Shown here one piece after another: positions 36,570 through 44,953 of a stretch of 64,000 bases of DNA (position 1 is its first letter; every line of letters starts with the position of its first letter). The translations under genes were made by a program, and so were the position numbers. The stretch comes from Seonamhaeicola algicola (GTDB lineage: Bacteria > Bacteroidota > Bacteroidia > Flavobacteriales > Flavobacteriaceae): assembly GCF_007997385.1 (NCBI RefSeq), contig NZ_VOSC01000030.1, forward strand, positions 62,838 through 126,837. Direction: 5' to 3'. The notes beneath the pieces were generated by a model. It saw only the letters and a program-made list of their open reading frames with translations, made no database searches and was not told where the DNA came from.

Positions 36570-36980
36570 TTAATTATACTGCGTTTTAAAAATATCTATT
36601 AATACGTCTGGTGGTACAATTTTATTTGGAAAACTTTCCATTAGGTATAACACTTTTGATATAGACTCATGACTTAAACCCATGCGCAAACCAAAGTTAT
36701 AAAGTTTAATTACACCTTTTCTGGTTTCTTCACCTTCTTCTTGTTCTATATTCATTAATAGCACTAATCTGTGAAACTGAACAATGCGCTCACTATGCGA
36801 TTTTAAGTGTGTATAATTTACGGGGTGCTCTATTAAATACTCAAAATCTTCTCTAGAAATACCTAATTGCTTAGCTACACCTAGTAAAAAATTATATTCT
36901 AGTTCTTGTATATCCTTATCATACTTTGCAAAAGCAATCATTTCGGAGAGCAGACTTAATTTTTCAACTCTGTTAATCAT
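36570..36980 (-). CDS. TerB-like fold protein
   Basis: All-helical protein of 136 aa with no signal peptide or membrane segment. It resembles the TerB-like (tellurite-resistance TerB/DjlA N-domain) family: KLSLLSEMIAFAKYDKDIQELEYNFLLGVAKQLGIS near the N-terminus has the acidic helix pair that in TerB binds metal. Position after uvrB and orientation give no functional clue; some databases name such proteins after the neighbouring excinuclease, but it is not one. Biological role unknown. A hairpin-forming leader lies at 37002-37053. Confidence 0.7.
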   Translation of the reverse strand: MINRVEKLSLLSEMIAFAKYDKDIQELEYNFLLGVAKQLGISREDFEYLIEHPVNYTHLKSHSERIVQFHRLVLLMNIEQEEGEETRKGVIKLYNFGLRMGLSHESISKVLYLMESFPNKIVPPDVLIDIFKTQYN

Positions 36981-37001
36981 TTTCTATAGGGATTAATTAA
37001 T

Positions 37002-37053
37002 TACAATATAAATTTACGCATAAGAGTAAAGTTGTTATCGTAATTATATTGTA
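37002..37053 (-). promoter_or_regulatory. Possible 5' leader hairpin of TerB-like gene
   Basis: Ten-base perfect arms TACAATATAA / TTATATTGTA extend inward to about 15 bp with a 2-nt bulge (TTTACG / CGTAA), with a loop of about 20 nt. It lies 22 nt upstream of the TerB-like start on the minus strand. Could also be an operator. Confidence 0.45.
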
Positions 37054-37250
37054 GCTTATCGAAAAACAGCATACTGTTAATCGTGTATTTTTTATATTTC
37101 AACTACGAGCTAAACTACTCAACTAAAAAACAGACACTTTAACAAAACCAAAATCAGTAACCACAATCTTAAAAAAACAACGTAAACAACTGAAATACAA
37201 ACACTTGAACAAATTAACAATTACTTAAAATAGAAAATATAAACTATATT

Positions 37251-37279
37251 AAAAAAAGGCTTTACGGTATTACCGTAAA
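37251..37279 (-). terminator. Hairpin with T-run on the minus strand
   Basis: TTTACGGT / ACCGTAAA stem with 3-nt loop; read on the minus strand it is followed by GCC and seven T. It lies 50 nt past the sucC terminator with no gene between, so it is a second terminator or the end of an unannotated small RNA. Confidence 0.5.
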
Positions 37280-37328
37280 ACGTCAATTTATGAAAACTAA
37301 AATTTCAAAATCGATGAAATGCATCCAT

Positions 37329-37363
37329 AAAAAAAGAGCAACTTAAAAGTTGCTCTTTTTTTT
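37329..37363 (-). terminator. Terminator of sucC
   Basis: Perfect 10-bp stem AGAGCAACTT / AAGTTGCTCT with AA loop, flanked by A-run and T-run on both sides (bidirectional in form), 22 nt past the sucC stop. Confidence 0.9.
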
Positions 37364-37384
37364 ATTATTTGTAAAGTTTTACAC

Positions 37385-38575
37385 TTATGCTAAAACCTCT
37401 TGTACTTTATCTGCAGCTTCTTGAAATTCAGTAGCACTTAAAACAGCTAAACCAGAATTATCAATTAACTCTTTAGCAATATCTGCATTAGTACCTTGTA
37501 AACGTACAATAATTGGCACTTCAATATTGCCCATATTTTTATAAGCATCAATAACACCTTGTGCCACACGATCACAACGTACAATACCTCCAAAAATATT
37601 AATTAAAATAGCTTTTACAGCTGGGTCTTTTAAAATAATTTTAAATGCAGCTTCAACACGTGCAGCATCGGCAGTTCCACCAACATCTAAAAAGTTAGCA
37701 GGCTCTCCACCGGCTTGCTTAATTAAATCCATGGTTCCCATTGCTAAACCAGCACCGTTAACCATACAACCTACGTTACCATCTAAATCTACATAGTTTA
37801 AGCCAACTTCTTTGGCTTCAACCTCAATTGGGTTTTCTTCACGTAAATCTCTTAATGCTTCATAATCTTTATGGCGGTATAACGCATTATCATCAATAGT
37901 TACTTTAGCATCAACTGCTAAAATTTTGTTATCACTAGTTTTTAAAACAGGATTTATTTCGAATAATGAAGAATCAGACTTTACATAAGCCGTATAAAGC
38001 GCCATTACAAATTTGGTCATTTCTTTAAAAGCTGTACCGCTTAAACCTAAGTTAAAGGCAATACGTCTTGCTTGGAAAGGCAATAAACCAACAGCAGGAT
38101 CAATTTCTTCAGTAAAAATTAAATGTGGGGTTTCTTCGGCCACAGTTTCAATATCCATACCACCTTCAGTAGAATACATTATCATATTTCTACCTGTACC
38201 TCTATTTAATAAAACAGACATGTAATACTCTTCTGTTTCACTTTCGCCTGGGTAATAAACATCTTCAGCAACTAGTACTTGGTGCACTTTTTTTCCTTCA
38301 GCAGATGTTTGCGGGGTTATAAGGTTCATTCCTATTATTTGGCCAGCTAATGTTTCAACTTCTTCTAAATTTTTAGCAAGTTTTACACCGCCACCTTTAC
38401 CACGCCCGCCAGCATGCACTTGTGCTTTAATTACGTGCCAACTGGTTCCGGTTTCATCGGTTAATTGTTTTGCTGCAGTTACTGCTTCCTGAGCATTTTG
38501 GGCAACTATACCACGTTGGATACGTACGCCAAAACTGCTTAAAATCTCTTTGCCTTGATATTCGTGTAGATTCAT
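37385..38575 (-). CDS. sucC: Succinyl-CoA synthetase (ADP-forming) subunit beta
   Basis: TCA-cycle enzyme forming succinate and ATP from succinyl-CoA, paired with SucD (not in this window). 396 aa with N-terminal ATP-grasp domain (MNLHEYQGKEILSSFGV start; KAQVHAGGRGKGGGVK near residues 50-65) and a C-terminal CoA-ligase domain (GNVGCMVNGAGLAMGTMD, NFLDVGGTAD, NIFGGIVRCD). Monocistronic, bounded by a -7 box and a strong terminator, so sucD must be elsewhere. Confidence 0.97.
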   Translation of the reverse strand: MNLHEYQGKEILSSFGVRIQRGIVAQNAQEAVTAAKQLTDETGTSWHVIKAQVHAGGRGKGGGVKLAKNLEEVETLAGQIIGMNLITPQTSAEGKKVHQVLVAEDVYYPGESETEEYYMSVLLNRGTGRNMIMYSTEGGMDIETVAEETPHLIFTEEIDPAVGLLPFQARRIAFNLGLSGTAFKEMTKFVMALYTAYVKSDSSLFEINPVLKTSDNKILAVDAKVTIDDNALYRHKDYEALRDLREENPIEVEAKEVGLNYVDLDGNVGCMVNGAGLAMGTMDLIKQAGGEPANFLDVGGTADAARVEAAFKIILKDPAVKAILINIFGGIVRCDRVAQGVIDAYKNMGNIEVPIIVRLQGTNADIAKELIDNSGLAVLSATEFQEAADKVQEVLA

Positions 38576-38601
38576 AATTTGCTCAATGTTTTTAAGAAAA
38601 G

Positions 38602-38609
38602 CAAATGTA
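38602..38609 (-). promoter_or_regulatory. -7 promoter box for sucC
   Basis: Minus strand TACATTTG, perfect TAnnTTTG, 26 nt before the sucC ATG; TTA (not TTG) sits 21 nt further upstream. Confidence 0.55.
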
Positions 38610-38739
38610 AATAATAGCTATAACTTACCCTAATATTTGATTACTAAAACGTATTTTATTTTTAACATGTTAAATAATTAACACAATGTTTAATTTTACT
38701 AATTTTTTAGTTATTTATTTTTTTTTCGATTGAATAAAA

Positions 38740-38747
38740 TATCTTTG
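38740..38747 (+). promoter_or_regulatory. -7 promoter box for lysA
   Basis: TATCTTTG, perfect TAnnTTTG, 16 nt before the lysA ATG at 38764, in the 188-bp region shared with divergent sucC. Confidence 0.55.
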
Positions 38748-38763
38748 GCAAAAATTTAGAATT

Positions 38764-39999
38764 ATGACGGAAAATCAATTGCTTAAAATAGCGCAAGATT
38801 TTGGTAGCCCAGTGTATGTTTATGATGCTGAAAAAATTGAAAATCAGTACAAAAGACTTACAAATGCTTTTAAAAGTGTTAAAAGTTTAAAAATTAGTTA
38901 TGCAGTTAAAGCACTGTCTAACATTTCTATTTTAAAACTTTTAAACAGCTTAGGCTCTGGCATTGATACCGTTTCCATACAAGAAGTTCAGCTAGGTTTA
39001 GCTGCTGGTTTTAGTCCAGATCAAATTATTTATACACCTAATGGTGTAGCTTTAGATGAAATTGAAGCTGCTGCAAAACTTGGTGTAAAAATTAATATTG
39101 ATAACCTTTCAATATTAGAACAATTTGGTACTAAATACCCCAAAACACCTGTTTGTATTCGTATAAACCCACACGTAATGGCAGGCGGAAACAGTAATAT
39201 TTCTGTAGGGCATATAGATTCTAAATTTGGAATTTCAATTCATCAAATACCACATATTTTACGTATTGTTGAAAACACTAAAATGACTATTAATGGTATA
39301 CACATGCATACTGGTAGTGATATTTTAGATATTGAAGTATTTTTATACGCCAGTGAAATTTTATTTGAAACCGCTAAACAATTTAAAAATTTAGATTTTA
39401 TTGATTTTGGTTCTGGTTTTAAAGTACCATACAAAGCAGGCGATATTGAAACTAATATTGAAGAACTTGGTAAAAAATTAAGCGCAAGGTTTAATGAGTT
39501 TTGTAAAGAATACGGTAAAGATTTAACACTTGCCTTTGAGCCTGGTAAATTTTTAGTTAGTGAAGCGGGAAGCTTTTTAGTAAAAGTTAATGCTGTTAAA
39601 CAAACAACCTCAACGGTTTTTGCTCAAATAGATTCTGGTTTAAACCACTTAATTCGCCCCATGTTTTATGGCTCGCATCATGATATTGTAAACATTTCTA
39701 ACCCTAACGGTAAAGAGCGTTTTTATACTGTTGTTGGTTATATATGTGAAACTGACACTTTTGGTAGCAACCGCCGTATAAATGAAATTAATGAAGGTGA
39801 TGTACTTTGTTTTAAAAATGCAGGAGCTTATTGCTTTTCAATGGCAAGCAATTACAACTCTAGGTTTAGGCCAGCAGAAGTTTTATGGTACAATAACAAA
39901 GCGCATTTAATTAGAAAAAGAGAAACGTTTGAAGATATTACACGAAATCAAATTGAAGTAGATTTCACCCAAAAAAATAAAAAAGAATTGGTTAAATAA
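38764..39999 (+). CDS. lysA: Diaminopimelate decarboxylase
   Basis: PLP-dependent decarboxylation of meso-diaminopimelate to lysine. 411 aa, fold-type III: PLP lysine in SYAVKALSN (near residue 47), glycine loop FGSGFKVPY (near 218-226), EPGKF (near 260) and the second-subunit CETDTFG motif (near 330-336). Full length. Complements dapD in this window for lysine and peptidoglycan synthesis. Terminator downstream. Confidence 0.96.
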   Translation: MTENQLLKIAQDFGSPVYVYDAEKIENQYKRLTNAFKSVKSLKISYAVKALSNISILKLLNSLGSGIDTVSIQEVQLGLAAGFSPDQIIYTPNGVALDEIEAAAKLGVKINIDNLSILEQFGTKYPKTPVCIRINPHVMAGGNSNISVGHIDSKFGISIHQIPHILRIVENTKMTINGIHMHTGSDILDIEVFLYASEILFETAKQFKNLDFIDFGSGFKVPYKAGDIETNIEELGKKLSARFNEFCKEYGKDLTLAFEPGKFLVSEAGSFLVKVNAVKQTTSTVFAQIDSGLNHLIRPMFYGSHHDIVNISNPNGKERFYTVVGYICETDTFGSNRRINEINEGDVLCFKNAGAYCFSMASNYNSRFRPAEVLWYNNKAHLIRKRETFEDITRNQIEVDFTQKNKKELVK

Positions 40000-40019
40000 A
40001 TCATGTTTAAATCTTAGTT

Positions 40020-40052
40020 AAAAAATGCTCAACACTTGTTGGGCATTTTTTA
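40020..40052 (+). terminator. Terminator of lysA
   Basis: AAAAATGCTCAAC / GTTGGGCATTTTT arms with one G-U pair in the plus-strand RNA, short loop, T-run following; 20 nt after the lysA stop. Confidence 0.85.
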
Positions 40053-40093
40053 TTTATAAAACACTATATTTCAATACATAAAAATCATACAAC

Positions 40094-41275
40094 GTGGAAA
40101 AAACAAAAACAAGCAGAATAGAATCTATAGATATTTTAAGAGGTTTTGTTATGGTTTTAATGGCTCTAGATCATGTTAGAGATTATTTTCATTACGGCTC
40201 ATTTTTTTCAAACCCAACAGATTTAGAAACCACTACTCCCATTTTATTTTTTACCAGATTTATTACCCACTACTGCGCCCCTGTTTTTATTTTTTTGGCA
40301 GGTACTTCAGCCTTTTTATATGGGCAAAAAACAACAAAAAAGAACTTATTTAAATTTCTAATTACACGGGGTTTCTGGCTTATATTTTTATCAATTATTG
40401 TAAATAATTTTTTTTGGAAGTTTGATGTTTCTTATGGTTTTATAATTCTACAAGTAATTTGGGCTATTGGTTTATGCTTTATTTTATTATCGGTTACAGT
40501 ATATTTACCTATTAAATATATATTAGCCATTGGTACTATTATAGTAATTGGGCATAACGCTTTAGATGGTATTACAATGCAAGGTACAAGCTTTAAAGCT
40601 ATTGTTTGGTACATACTGCACCAGCAACAATTTATACCAATTGGCAACAAGTTTTTTGCTTTTGCCTATCCTATAATTCCTTGGTTTGGTTTAATAAGTC
40701 TTGGTTATTGTTTTGGCACATTATACAAAAAAAACTTCAACCCAAAACTCAGAAAAAAATATTTAATAATTATTGGGCTAACAGCAATTGGAGCATTTTT
40801 TTTATTACGCGGATTAAACGTTTATGGTGATTTAACTCCATGGACACCACAAAACACCACTTCAAAAAGCATAATGGCTTTTTTTAAAATAACAAAATAT
40901 CCGCCATCATTAGCATATTTACTTATAACCATGGGGCCAGCACTTTTATTTTTATATGTTATTGAAAATGTAAAAAATAAATGCACTAATTTCTTTTTGG
41001 TATTTGGTCGTGTACCCCTATTTTACTATTTCTTGCATGTTTTATTAATTCACGTTTTAGCAATAATTGGTATGATTATTTTTGGCGGAAATTGGCAAGA
41101 TATGATACTAACCAAAGATGTTTTTATGAATGCTAAACTAGCCAACTACGGCTACTCATTATTTGTTGTTTACTTAGTTTGGATTGCCGTAATTGCACTG
41201 CTATATTTTCCAAGTAAAAAATATATGATTTACAAAGCCAATAATAAACAAAAGTGGTGGCTAAGTTATTTATAA
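40094..41275 (+). CDS. Membrane acyltransferase-like protein (DUF1624/HGSNAT catalytic-like)
   Basis: Polytopic membrane protein of 393 aa with about ten membrane segments. The N-terminal RIESIDILRGFVMVLMALDHVRDYFH (with the conserved D-H) and PVFIFLAGTSAFLYG are typical of the heparan-alpha-glucosaminide N-acetyltransferase-like / DUF1624 family, which moves acetyl groups across a membrane. The substrate here is unknown. GTG start; 12 nt before the permease gene, so the two are probably co-transcribed. Confidence 0.82.
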   Translation: MEKTKTSRIESIDILRGFVMVLMALDHVRDYFHYGSFFSNPTDLETTTPILFFTRFITHYCAPVFIFLAGTSAFLYGQKTTKKNLFKFLITRGFWLIFLSIIVNNFFWKFDVSYGFIILQVIWAIGLCFILLSVTVYLPIKYILAIGTIIVIGHNALDGITMQGTSFKAIVWYILHQQQFIPIGNKFFAFAYPIIPWFGLISLGYCFGTLYKKNFNPKLRKKYLIIIGLTAIGAFFLLRGLNVYGDLTPWTPQNTTSKSIMAFFKITKYPPSLAYLLITMGPALLFLYVIENVKNKCTNFFLVFGRVPLFYYFLHVLLIHVLAIIGMIIFGGNWQDMILTKDVFMNAKLANYGYSLFVVYLVWIAVIALLYFPSKKYMIYKANNKQKWWLSYL

Positions 41276-41287
41276 AATGAAGGCTTT

Positions 41288-42589
41288 ATGAAACAAGATG
41301 AAGGATTAAAACGCAGTATTGGTGTTTTTGGCTTATCAGCTAATATAATTAATGTTATAATTGGCGCCGGTATATTTGCATTACCAGCAGTAATAGCCTC
41401 AAAAATGGGCGCTTCTAGCATCATTGCTTTTATTGCTTGTGGTATTTTAGTAGGACTTGTAATGCTTTGTTTTGCTGAAGCTGGTAGTAAAGTTACAATT
41501 ACAGGAGGGCCTTATTCTTATATTGAAACAGCTTTTGGTAAATATCCCGGATTTCTTGGTGGTATTTTTATTATCTGCGGAACTTTATTTGCTGATGCAG
41601 CTGTATCAAACGCACTTGTAAGTATGCTTGCCACAACCTATCCTATTTTTGCTGATGCATGGGTACGTTTACTTTTATTATTCATTATTTTTTTTGGGTT
41701 TGCTACCATAAACGTTTTTGGTTTAAAACAAGGCATTGGCCTTGTAAAATTTAATACTTTGGCAAAATTAATTCCGCTACTTATACTTGTTACTTTAGGT
41801 TGGAAAGGTGTAAACTCCGAAAATTTAGTTATTGAAAACATGCCTAGTTTAACTACAATTGGGCAAACATCACTTATTTTATTTTTTGCATTTCAAGGTG
41901 CCGAAACTGGTTTAGTTGTTGGTGGAGAAGTAAAAAAACCTATAAAAACAGTACCTAAAGCCATTTTAATAAGTATAACATTTGTGGTGTTAATTTACAT
42001 TTTAATACAAAGTGTTTGCCAAGGTGTTTTGGGTAGCACGCTACCAAGTTTTAAAGCTACACCGCTTGCCGAAACTGCTAAAGTAGCACTGGGTGCTGTT
42101 GGCTTTAATCTTTTATTTTTTGGCGCTATGGTTTCAATGTTTGGCTACATGAGTGGTGCTATACTTAACAACCCAAGAATTTTATATGCTTTAGCCCGAG
42201 ACAAAGTACTGCCAATACCATTTCTATCAAAAATTCATAAAGTATTTACAACACCTGCTAATGCTATTGTTGCCTACGCATTTATAGCTTTTACAATTGC
42301 TGCAACTGGTAACTTTACAAAACTAGCTGTAATAGCTAGTAGCGCTATGTTGTTAGCCTATTTAGGCGTTACATTATCAGTAATAAAATTACGTTTAACA
42401 AATAAAACAGAAAGCAAAGGTTTTAAAATTCCTGGAGGTATAACTGTGCCTATTCTATCGGCATGTTTAATAATTTATTTTTTAACAAACATACCCAAAA
42501 CCGAACTTATTACTACTTTATCTATGCTAGCTGTTTTATCTGTTATTTATGTTTTAATTAGGTTTTTATTAAAAGAAAAACTTAATTAA
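41288..42589 (+). CDS. APC-family amino acid permease
   Basis: Inner-membrane amino acid/polyamine/organocation transporter, 433 aa with about twelve membrane segments. The family start is seen as IGVFGLSANIINVIIGAGIFALPAVIASKMG, with the unwound-helix G-A-G-I-F motif in TM1 and FAFQGAETGLVVGGEVKKPIKTVPKAI in the TM6 region. Amino acid specificity cannot be read. Ends in a 4-nt overlap with the convergent DinB-like gene. Confidence 0.88.
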   Translation: MKQDEGLKRSIGVFGLSANIINVIIGAGIFALPAVIASKMGASSIIAFIACGILVGLVMLCFAEAGSKVTITGGPYSYIETAFGKYPGFLGGIFIICGTLFADAAVSNALVSMLATTYPIFADAWVRLLLLFIIFFGFATINVFGLKQGIGLVKFNTLAKLIPLLILVTLGWKGVNSENLVIENMPSLTTIGQTSLILFFAFQGAETGLVVGGEVKKPIKTVPKAILISITFVVLIYILIQSVCQGVLGSTLPSFKATPLAETAKVALGAVGFNLLFFGAMVSMFGYMSGAILNNPRILYALARDKVLPIPFLSKIHKVFTTPANAIVAYAFIAFTIAATGNFTKLAVIASSAMLLAYLGVTLSVIKLRLTNKTESKGFKIPGGITVPILSACLIIYFLTNIPKTELITTLSMLAVLSVIYVLIRFLLKEKLN

Positions 42590-43152
42590 TTGGATACTTT
42601 ACCTCTAAAAACACTTACTTTAGAATTAAACGGGTTTCCAGACGCTCTTCGTAACATTACCACTTGCCCACAATGCCATAAAGCATCGGCAATTGGGCCG
42701 TTTATAATATTCCAAAATGGTACTGATGTAGCTTCAAAACTAAACGTTTCTTCTGTATTTTTAAACACATCAGATACTAATTTTAAATTAAGTAGTGTTT
42801 GTTTTCGTAATGCTAAAAAATCTGAAGTCGTTTCTGTATCGTCTTTATTATCTTCTAAAATAGCATTTCTTATAAATTTTGATAATCCGTATAAATGACT
42901 AATTGTTTCTTGTGCTGTACGTCCGCTTTCACTTGGTTTGTAAGCTAAATCTTCAGGAGTTAAACCTTCGGTAGCCCAATAATACCTAAAACCTAAACCA
43001 TCAATCATACGTGCCACTAGTAAATTAGCATTGTAAGTTTCTGGGTAATCATCTATTTCATAAAAAGGTAGTTTGTCTGTTTCGCTTTGCGAAAAACTAA
43101 TTGCACTAGTAAAACATAAAACTATTAAAAAAGTAATTGTGTATTTACTCAT
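42586..43152 (-). CDS. Exported DinB-like protein
   Basis: DinB/YfiT-type four-helix protein (188 aa) with a signal peptide (MSKYTITFLIVLCFTSAISFSQ), which is unusual for a fold often found in cytoplasmic metal-dependent thiol transferases. The N-terminal helix contains LVARMIDGLGFRYYWATEGL; possible metal ligands are H in SHLYGLS and H in DALWHCGQ. I take ATG at 43152; an ATG 27 nt upstream would put charged residues ahead of the signal peptide. Start overlaps the upstream PPK2 stop by 8 nt. Function unknown. Confidence 0.78.
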   Translation of the reverse strand: MSKYTITFLIVLCFTSAISFSQSETDKLPFYEIDDYPETYNANLLVARMIDGLGFRYYWATEGLTPEDLAYKPSESGRTAQETISHLYGLSKFIRNAILEDNKDDTETTSDFLALRKQTLLNLKLVSDVFKNTEETFSFEATSVPFWNIINGPIADALWHCGQVVMLRRASGNPFNSKVSVFRGKVSN

Positions 43153-43996
43153 TTTGTAATTGTTGTTTGTAATGTTCAATATTGTTTTTTACATCATCAC
43201 CTATTTCAGGCTCTTTAATATCAGTGTAGGCTTTTAATGTATCAAGCAGCGTTTGCGCTACAATTAATCTTGCAGATGGTTTATCATCAGCAGGTATAGT
43301 GTACCACGGTGCGTGTGGTTTTGATGTTTTATTAATAGCGGTTTCATAACACGCCTGATAATGGTCCCAAAGTTTACGTTCTTCTAAATCGCCGGGTGAA
43401 AATTTCCAATTTTTTTCGGGTTTATTTAAACGCCTTAACAAACGGTATTTCTGTTCACTTTTTGATAGGTGCAAAAAGAATTTAAAAATAATAGTACCAT
43501 TTTGGGCTATGTGTTTTTCAAAATCATTTATTTGATCAAATCGTGTATTCCAAAAATCATCATCAATATCATCAACACTATTAATATGAGGTATATTTTC
43601 ACCTAAAATATACTCCGGATGCACTTTTGTAACTAATACGTTTTCATAATGCGTACGGTTAAAAACACCAAATTTTCCTCTTGCCGGAAGCGCAATGTAA
43701 TGACGCCATAAATAATCATGCTTAAGCTCTAAACTTGTAGGTGTTTTAAAACTGTGCACCACAACACCGCGTGCATTAAAATCTTTAAAAACCTCTCTAA
43801 TTAAACTGTCTTTTCCGGCGGTATCCATTCCTTGTAAACACACTAATACAGCATATTTACCGTGTGCGTAAAGTGTATCTTGTAGTTTGCCTAATTTTTT
43901 TCTAACCTTTCTAAGTTCTTTCTCAGCATCATCAATTACAACTTTTGTTGGCCTGTTATGTAATGTAATGTTTGAAGTTACTTTATATGCTTCCAT
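43145..43996 (-). CDS. Polyphosphate kinase 2 (PPK2) family protein
   Basis: Nucleotide kinase using polyphosphate to phosphorylate nucleoside mono- or diphosphates. 283 aa: Walker A-like GMDTAGKDSLIREVF (near residues 55-69), the lid KFGVFNRTHYENVLVTKVHPEY (near 107-128) and DLEERKLWDHYQACYE. Length and motifs suggest the class with AMP/ADP activity, but the subclass is uncertain. First gene of a unit with the exported DinB-like gene. Confidence 0.9.
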   Translation of the reverse strand: MEAYKVTSNITLHNRPTKVVIDDAEKELRKVRKKLGKLQDTLYAHGKYAVLVCLQGMDTAGKDSLIREVFKDFNARGVVVHSFKTPTSLELKHDYLWRHYIALPARGKFGVFNRTHYENVLVTKVHPEYILGENIPHINSVDDIDDDFWNTRFDQINDFEKHIAQNGTIIFKFFLHLSKSEQKYRLLRRLNKPEKNWKFSPGDLEERKLWDHYQACYETAINKTSKPHAPWYTIPADDKPSARLIVAQTLLDTLKAYTDIKEPEIGDDVKNNIEHYKQQLQNE

Positions 43997-44055
43997 AGTT
44001 AACGTTTAAATTCTTTATAAATATAGTAAAACCATAATTTCGATGAAATGCAAGC

Positions 44056-44082
44056 TTGTTAAATATGTTTTTGATATTTTTG
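44056..44082 (+). promoter_or_regulatory. Promoter for exported coiled-coil protein gene
   Basis: TTG (44056-44058), 16-nt spacer, perfect -7 TATTTTTG (44075-44082), 36 nt before the ATG at 44119. Confidence 0.6.
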
Positions 44083-44118
44083 AAACACCTACAATTACTA
44101 ATCAACCCCAAATTAACT

Positions 44119-44877
44119 ATGAAAAAAACTATCTTTTTTCTATTAAGCTTTTTTGCTTTTAATTTAGCCATAGCGCAAGATTATTGTACTGAAGCCGACT
44201 CTAATTTAATTTATGCATATTCAAATGTGAAAGATTCTTATGAGTCTAACAACATAGATCATTTAAAATATTATGCAGACAGATCATTAAAATCTTTTAT
44301 TAAAGCGCAAGAAAATTTAAAAAACTGTGGATGCGAAAGTGCTTACAATTTAGCTATAGATGCTGCCGATTTACTGGCTAAAGTTGAAACTCAAGAAACT
44401 TTTGAAGATGGCCGCTTTTTTGTTAAAAGAGCCAAGGAAATTGCACAAAATAGTATTACAGCTTTAAACCAATTTACAGCCAATAATTATGTTGAGCAAA
44501 CTACAAGTGTAGCTAACACTAGTGATGCTACAAATGCTATTGATGATTTACAAGCTGAACAAGCGCGTTTAGAACAACAACAATTAGCTTTAAAGCAAAA
44601 AGAAGCAGAAATAGCAAAGCAATTAGCGGCTCAAAAGGCAAAAGCTGTAACATTAGAAAAAGAAGCGCTTATAAACAAATATAACAAAGCACTTATTTTA
44701 AATATTGAAACTTACAATAATCTTTTAAAAGCATTTGGCAGTGGTGCTTCATTAAGTTTTGATACAGTAAACAACACCAATTTATTGCAAAAAAACACCG
44801 AAGATATTAAAGCCTACTTTATTGAAAACACTAAAAAAGTTACGCAAAACTATTTAGCAGAATTGGATGGTATTTAA
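44119..44877 (+). CDS. Exported coiled-coil protein of unknown function
   Basis: 252 aa with a signal peptide (MKKTIFFLLSFFAFNLAIAQ). The mature N-terminal part is helical with three Cys (DYCTEAD, NLKNCGCES). A long coiled coil follows at about residues 150-200 (LQAEQARLEQQQLALKQKEA, IAKQLAAQKAKAVTLEKEA). Probably periplasmic. I recognise no named family. The ATG at 44119 is chosen because it begins the signal peptide; an in-frame ATG 63 nt earlier sits ahead of the promoter's -7 box. Confidence 0.75.
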   Translation: MKKTIFFLLSFFAFNLAIAQDYCTEADSNLIYAYSNVKDSYESNNIDHLKYYADRSLKSFIKAQENLKNCGCESAYNLAIDAADLLAKVETQETFEDGRFFVKRAKEIAQNSITALNQFTANNYVEQTTSVANTSDATNAIDDLQAEQARLEQQQLALKQKEAEIAKQLAAQKAKAVTLEKEALINKYNKALILNIETYNNLLKAFGSGASLSFDTVNNTNLLQKNTEDIKAYFIENTKKVTQNYLAELDGI

Positions 44878-44883
44878 AAAAGA

Positions 44884-44951
44884 TGTTTGAAAATTAGAAA
44901 CAGCATAGTTAATACTAAAAAAGATTACTAATTTTCAAACACTTTAAGTTT
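44884..44951 (-). terminator. Long-loop hairpin between convergent genes
   Basis: Perfect 14-bp arms TGTTTGAAAATTAG / CTAATTTTCAAACA with a 40-nt loop; on the minus strand it is followed by TC and six T. It probably terminates the sigma-54 regulator gene; the plus side has no T-run. Confidence 0.65.
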
Positions 44952-44953
44952 GT

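Larger units (their letters stand above)
36981..37384. other. 404-bp intergenic region between the TerB-like gene and sucC
   Basis: No protein gene larger than an 18-codon frame. It contains three hairpins: a long imperfect one (37002-37053), a terminator-like one (37251-37279) and the sucC terminator (37329-37363). The stretch 37055-37250 is AT-rich with no recognised structure. No tRNA seen. Confidence 0.6.

Noticed and set aside
37283-37348. 18-codon plus-strand peptide (MKTKISKSMK...)
   Set aside because: No promoter or homology cue, and its end is inside the sucC terminator hairpin; coding potential cannot be argued.
44041-44053. Repeat of a 13-base TCGATGAAATGCA-like string at 37311-37323 and near 44041
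   Set aside because: Two copies of a 13-mer in an AT-rich 64-kb window in unrelated contexts is too little to call a repeat family.
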